From Verrucomicrobiaceae bacterium (lineage in GTDB: Bacteria; Verrucomicrobiota; Verrucomicrobiae; Verrucomicrobiales; Akkermansiaceae): a stretch of 11,069 nucleotides of DNA. The translations under genes and the position numbers were made by a program. Location: contig CANBTO010000122.1 of assembly GCA_947372405.1 (NCBI GenBank), positions 1 through 11,069 on the forward strand, given 5' to 3'. This document shows, piece by piece, positions 8,501 through 11,069 of this stretch; the stretch's first letter is position 1; each line of letters begins with the position of its first letter. The notes below the pieces were generated by a model, which was given only the letters and a program-made list of their open reading frames with translations, was not told the DNA's origin and did no database searches.

Positions 8501-10181
8501 GAGTCTCGACCAGTAGATTGCGCTCGGGGCCAAGTCCCGCCCCAAGCGACATGACCGCCCACTCGCGGATCGGGTCAATGGGCGGATTCGTCACCTGCGC
8601 GAACAACTGCTTGAAATACGTGAATAAGAGCCGCGGATGGGTCGAGAGAACTGCCAAAGGAATATCGTCACCCATGGAGAAAACCGCTTCCTGGGCCCCC
8701 TTGATCATCGGGGGGAAGACCATATCCAATTCCTCTTGGGATATTCCGTGCGCCACTTGTTGGCGTGAAAGCTCAAGCGACGTGAAATCCTCCTCAGGCA
8801 CATGCGCAGCAGGAGAAACAAATTTCCGGAGTTCGATCCGGTTCTGGTCAATCCAGCGGCCATAAGGTTTCTGCTGGGCCAGCTCCTCCTTGATCTCCCT
8901 GTCATATTTGAATTCGCCCGTCGCGGTGTTGGCGGAAATCATCTGACCGGGACCAAGCCGACCTTTGCGAACCACATTCGCGTCGTCGAAAACCACAGCG
9001 CCCGCCTCGGAGCCGATGTAGAGAATCCCATCCTTGGTGATTTTGTATCTTGAAGGACGTAAGCCATTTCTATCCAATGATGCACATAGTTTTTCACCAT
9101 CTGTGAATACAAGGCCGGCCGGGCCATCCCACGGCTCGGAGAACGACCGGATGTATTGGTAAAATGCCCTGACCTCGTCGGAGATGTCGGCGTCGTTGCG
9201 ATACGACGGCGGCACCAGCATGCACATCGCATGCTCTGGCGAGCGACCTGACAGGATCAACAATTCCAGGGCGTGATCCAACGACGCGGAGTCGGATTCG
9301 CCGTGGCGAATCAAGTCTTTCAAAAGACCGATATCCTCACCCCAGACCGGCGAGGCAAAGAACTCCTCGCGGGAGGTCATCCAGTTCCGGTTGCCCTCAA
9401 CGGTGTTGATCTCGCCGTTGTGGCACATCATCCGGAATGGTTGGCCTAGCGGCCATGCGGGAAAGGTGTTTGTTGAAAAGCGCTGATGATAGAGCGCGAT
9501 GGCGACTTGGTAGTCAGGATCTTCAAAGTCCTCGTAGAAGGCCCGCAGCGCCGCTGGCATGGCCAGAGCCTTGTAGGAAATGAGGCGACTCGAAAACGAG
9601 GGGATGTAAAATCCAGGGATGTCTTTCGTCAAATGTTCGATCTCACGCCGACAGAGGTAGAGCTTTCGCTCGAATTCCAAAGGTTCCATGAATGCGGGTT
9701 TTGACATGATCAGGTGCTCGATCTCCGGGCAACTCGCCTTGGCGATCTCACCGAGCGCGTCGATGTTTACAGGAACTTTGCGCCACCCGATCTTTCGTAT
9801 GGAACGCTTGTTTAATACATTGGAAACGAGCTCTTTGATTTTTCTGACCGAGTCTTCTTTATCGGCAGGAAAGAAGAAAACGCCCACCGCGAGCAATGTT
9901 TCATTATCAATAACTTCTCCGAGTTTTTCTACCTCCTTAGTAAAAAGAGGATAGGGGATTTGAGTCAGAACACCGGAGCCATCGCCGGTCTTCATATCCG
10001 CGTCCACAGCGCCACGGTGCGTCATGCAACAGACCGAGGAGAGGGCATATTCCAGCACCTGATGGCTGCGCTTACCATGCAGGTGGGCAATTGCGCCCAT
10101 GCCGCAGTTGTCGTGCTCGTGAGACAGTTGATGCAGTGATCCAGGAACAACAGGCGAGCTAGCGTGGTAAAAAGGATTCAT
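5538..10181 (-). CDS. gltB: Glutamate synthase large (alpha) subunit
   Basis: This enzyme makes two glutamates from glutamine and 2-oxoglutarate, the ammonia-assimilation step after glutamine synthetase. It is 1547 residues, close to bacterial GltB proteins. A 25-residue leader precedes Cys26 in HDNCGMGAIAH, the N-terminal nucleophile of the class-II glutaminase domain once the leader is removed. That domain (to about 430) also has THRGAVDADMKTGDGSG at 54-70, CHNGEINT at 253-260 and GESDSASLD at 294-302. A central domain follows, then the FMN-binding synthase barrel: GEGGEDP 914-920, MAQGAKPGEGGQLPG 961-975, SPPPHHDIYSIEDL 996-1009, SGHDGGTGASP 1053-1063. The 3Fe-4S ligands are C1131-x5-C1137-x4-C1142. 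A glycine-rich beta-helix domain and an Ala/Glu-rich tail end the protein. The loop after EDPVRY is short, lacking the long insert I recall in plant and cyanobacterial ferredoxin types, which favours an NAD(P)H enzyme with a GltD partner. No gltD follows directly. The ATG lacks a visible ribosome site. Confidence 0.98.
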   Translation of the reverse strand: MNPFYHASSPVVPGSLHQLSHEHDNCGMGAIAHLHGKRSHQVLEYALSSVCCMTHRGAVDADMKTGDGSGVLTQIPYPLFTKEVEKLGEVIDNETLLAVGVFFFPADKEDSVRKIKELVSNVLNKRSIRKIGWRKVPVNIDALGEIAKASCPEIEHLIMSKPAFMEPLEFERKLYLCRREIEHLTKDIPGFYIPSFSSRLISYKALAMPAALRAFYEDFEDPDYQVAIALYHQRFSTNTFPAWPLGQPFRMMCHNGEINTVEGNRNWMTSREEFFASPVWGEDIGLLKDLIRHGESDSASLDHALELLILSGRSPEHAMCMLVPPSYRNDADISDEVRAFYQYIRSFSEPWDGPAGLVFTDGEKLCASLDRNGLRPSRYKITKDGILYIGSEAGAVVFDDANVVRKGRLGPGQMISANTATGEFKYDREIKEELAQQKPYGRWIDQNRIELRKFVSPAAHVPEEDFTSLELSRQQVAHGISQEELDMVFPPMIKGAQEAVFSMGDDIPLAVLSTHPRLLFTYFKQLFAQVTNPPIDPIREWAVMSLGAGLGPERNLLVETPLHCHSVSLDSAILFEHELERIKYLDEQGFPSRILDCTWSVDTGSQGLKMRLDELCKESESAVLDGCNILILSDRSTSAQRVPIPTLLMIGTVHHHLTRIRKRLRASLVVETGEVRDVHQVACCFGFGATAICPYLGYATVRQLSAPSDTTPQKAMANYRKALEKGLLKIMSKMGISVLNSFQGAQTFEAIGIGREVVDFAFTGVCSKIGGIGFNEIAAESIIRHRAAFESIVSNDQPLNLGDPGYNRYRKTGERHVYTTEVIKNFHTYVKSGRSEDYDDYVRVSLETKPVAIKDLIEFVPSRSGPIPLDEVEPMESIRRRFTTAAMSLGALSPEAHETLAIAMNRIGGKSDSGEGGEDPVRYKPYPNGDSARSYIKQIASGRFGVSAYYLVNASELEIKMAQGAKPGEGGQLPGHKVNALIARLRNTQPGVQLISPPPHHDIYSIEDLAQLIHDLKEVNPRARITVKLVAESGVGTVAAGCAKASADNILISGHDGGTGASPLSSTKHAGAPWELGLAEAQQTLLINNLRDRVTLRTDGGIRNGRDVIIAAALGAEEFNFGTTAMIAMGCVYVRKCHLNTCPVGIATTDPKFRAKFKGTPDMVINYFDAVASEAREIMASLGIRTLCELIGRPEFLKQRHVPDHPKANTLDFSALLKDVVPELSARTGRTISRIRTKERNDGLAKPALDLQILVDLVATVSGRHSAIPPEYGPESVSSETLEAIRLLPDRQPVSLSYDVVNTDRNIGTRLSGRIAEVHGDRGLPVGSIRLALRGTAGQSLGCFLVSGVKLELTGEANDYVGKGMAGGEIVIRVSETASFEAATNTICGNTCLYGATGGRFFANGRAGERFAVRNSGATAVVEGTGDHGCEYMTNGTVVILGKTGKNFGAGMSGGTAFVYDVDGKFFSRVNSEMVVALPVRRPRDIAAAKVLIEEHLAQTGSPQAAKLLADWDETTLKLVRVIAKEHAELEAAEEKHEAASTPAAAK

Positions 10182-10331
10182 GGGGAAATTTCAGAAACCC
10201 AGGTTCGAAGCGTGCCAAGACAGGATGATTGGCAGAGATCTCGTTCAAGCAGTAACCGTGCCTGCCAACGACCATCCGGCAAAACCGCCAAGGCAATCTT
10301 GGATCTTTGCAATGCTGCTGCAAAAAAAGCA
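10182..10331 (-). promoter_or_regulatory. Presumed leader and promoter region of gltB
   Basis: This 150-base gap separates the alpha/beta hydrolase stop from the gltB ATG and is the longest gap inside the minus-strand series, so a gltB promoter is expected here. I could not identify a convincing -35/-10 pair or a Shine-Dalgarno sequence. On the minus strand it begins with seven T bases (10322-10328) just after the hydrolase stop, then an inverted repeat with arms TTTGCA and TGCAAA around a seven-base loop. TTGGCACG (complement of 10211-10218) matches a sigma-54 -24 element but lacks the -12 GC. Confidence 0.35.
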
Positions 10332-11069
10332 CTAGGCGATCGCGGCGGAAACATCCGGAGCGAGAATCCCGCGGTCCACCAGGAACCGGTCGGCCGCGGA
10401 AATGGTGAGCTCGAAATTTTTGTGGCTCACATTGAAATTGAAGAAGCTGTGATCCGATCGTTCGAAATCGATGAGTTCGCAGACATTGCCACGCCATCGC
10501 GAGCGACGCCTGAACCGCTCGACTTCATCGTAAGGCGTGATCCGGTCGGTTTTCCCATGAAAAAACAGCATGGGAGGCAGCTTGCGGCGCATCAACTGGC
10601 TGGGACTCATGCGTTTCGCCGTCCTGGCATCCGGGAACCGGGCAGACGCCGATCCTTTGGTGGCGGTATTCACCAGCGCACTGAACAGGATCAATGCCTG
10701 CGGCCGGCAGTCCAAACCATCCACTGGTGGCATCTGCTTGGGTTTCGGCATGGCGGTGAGCAAGGCAAGCAGGGCACCACCAGCCGCACCGCCTATGACC
10801 ACCCGGTCGGGATCCAGATTGAAGGTGTCCGCGTTGTGACGCAGCCAGCGGATGAGGTCCCGCGCGTCGGCAATGGCTTCGAGAGCACCAGTACCATGTC
10901 TCGCTGACGTGCGGGTTTCGGCAGCGACTGCAACGGCACCACGGCTGGCGAAGTGCAGGCAGTGGGGGACGAACTGCGTGGGTGTGGGCGTGTCCCACAA
11001 GCCGCCGTGGAAAAAAACCACGACCGGAGAAGGCCCCGCAGACGGGTTTTGAGGGAAAAAAACATGAGC
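10332..11069 (-). CDS. Alpha/beta hydrolase (esterase/lipase type), 5' end cut by window edge, nucleophile Ser replaced by Ala
   Basis: The reading frame is open to the right edge, so the N-terminus is missing; 245 codons are visible. The internal GTG at 11019-11021 is not the start, because the family beta strand PSPVVVFFHGGLW runs across it. The oxyanion-hole HGGLW, the RHG-x(n)-DARDLIRWLRHNA helix region and the LDPDRVVIGG strand match hormone-sensitive-lipase/BD-FAE-like esterases. Where the family has GGSAGG, this protein has GGAAGG: the codon at 10785-10787 is GCG (Ala) on the coding strand. The other two triad residues appear intact: Asp in FFHGKTDRITPYDEV (10545-10547) and His in RSDHSFFNFN (10449-10451). 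So the fold is kept but normal serine-esterase chemistry is not expected. No other frame damage is visible. Whether the protein is exported cannot be judged without its N-terminus. gltB follows 150 bases downstream. Confidence 0.87.
   Translation of the reverse strand, partial: AHVFFPQNPSAGPSPVVVFFHGGLWDTPTPTQFVPHCLHFASRGAVAVAAETRTSARHGTGALEAIADARDLIRWLRHNADTFNLDPDRVVIGGAAGGALLALLTAMPKPKQMPPVDGLDCRPQALILFSALVNTATKGSASARFPDARTAKRMSPSQLMRRKLPPMLFFHGKTDRITPYDEVERFRRRSRWRGNVCELIDFERSDHSFFNFNVSHKNFELTISAADRFLVDRGILAPDVSAAIA

Noticed and set aside
9931..9938. Perfect AAGGAGGT Shine-Dalgarno sequence inside gltB on the coding strand
   Set aside because: No ATG or GTG start lies at suitable distance downstream, and the reading frame codes for normal GltB sequence.
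10203..10218. TTGGCACG on the minus strand upstream of gltB, like a sigma-54 -24 element
   Set aside because: At the correct spacing the -12 element reads GAAC instead of TTGC and lacks the essential GC, and it is only about 20 bases from the ATG.
10322..10328. Run of seven T on the minus strand after the alpha/beta hydrolase stop, as a possible terminator
   Set aside because: No GC-rich stem precedes the run; the nearby inverted repeat lies after it, which is the wrong order.
10336..10343. GCGATCGC palindrome (like the cyanobacterial HIP1 repeat)
   Set aside because: It is a single copy within the coding sequence at the hydrolase end; I saw no series of copies in the window.

Overview
The window reads as a stretch of a Verrucomicrobiota-type chromosome (inference). 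The clues are mostly high-GC coding sequence, a class-II glutamate synthase, tandem secreted SGNH hydrolases, a DUF1460 cell-wall amidase-like protein, and an esterase of a kind I associate with Planctomycetes and Verrucomicrobia. No rRNA, tRNA, CRISPR array, insertion sequence or phage gene was seen.

Layout: positions 1-281 hold no confident gene; there is a perfect hairpin at 224-242 and a lipoprotein-like minus frame running off the left edge. The only convincing plus-strand gene is 282-1034, an unrecognised secreted protein of lower GC than its neighbours. Everything from 1056 to the right edge is on the minus strand and reads right to left: a truncated alpha/beta hydrolase (10332-11069, cut by the edge), a 150-base gap, gltB (5538-10181), two different SGNH hydrolases (4708-5493 and 3785-4711), rnhA (3315-3788), an LpxL/HtrB-family acyltransferase (2376-3299), a DUF1460 amidase-like protein (1320-2276), and a small four-cysteine protein (1056-1319).

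The genes are tightly packed. SGNH 1/SGNH 2 and SGNH 2/rnhA overlap by ATGA, rnhA and the acyltransferase are 15 bases apart, and DUF1460/small protein join as TGAATG. This suggests one or two co-transcribed units. Most products after gltB act in the envelope or periplasm (two esterase-fold enzymes, a lipid acyltransferase, a peptidoglycan amidase-like enzyme), with cytoplasmic RNase HI in the middle. A shared envelope role is inference from gene order only.

The most notable single observation is that the right-edge alpha/beta hydrolase keeps its oxyanion-hole HGG, acid Asp and catalytic His, but has Ala where the nucleophilic Ser of the GGSAGG elbow should be. The other main points are a perfect hairpin covering the TTG start candidate between gltB and SGNH 1, and the absence of gltD immediately downstream of gltB. 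I found no clearly novel defence or mobile system.
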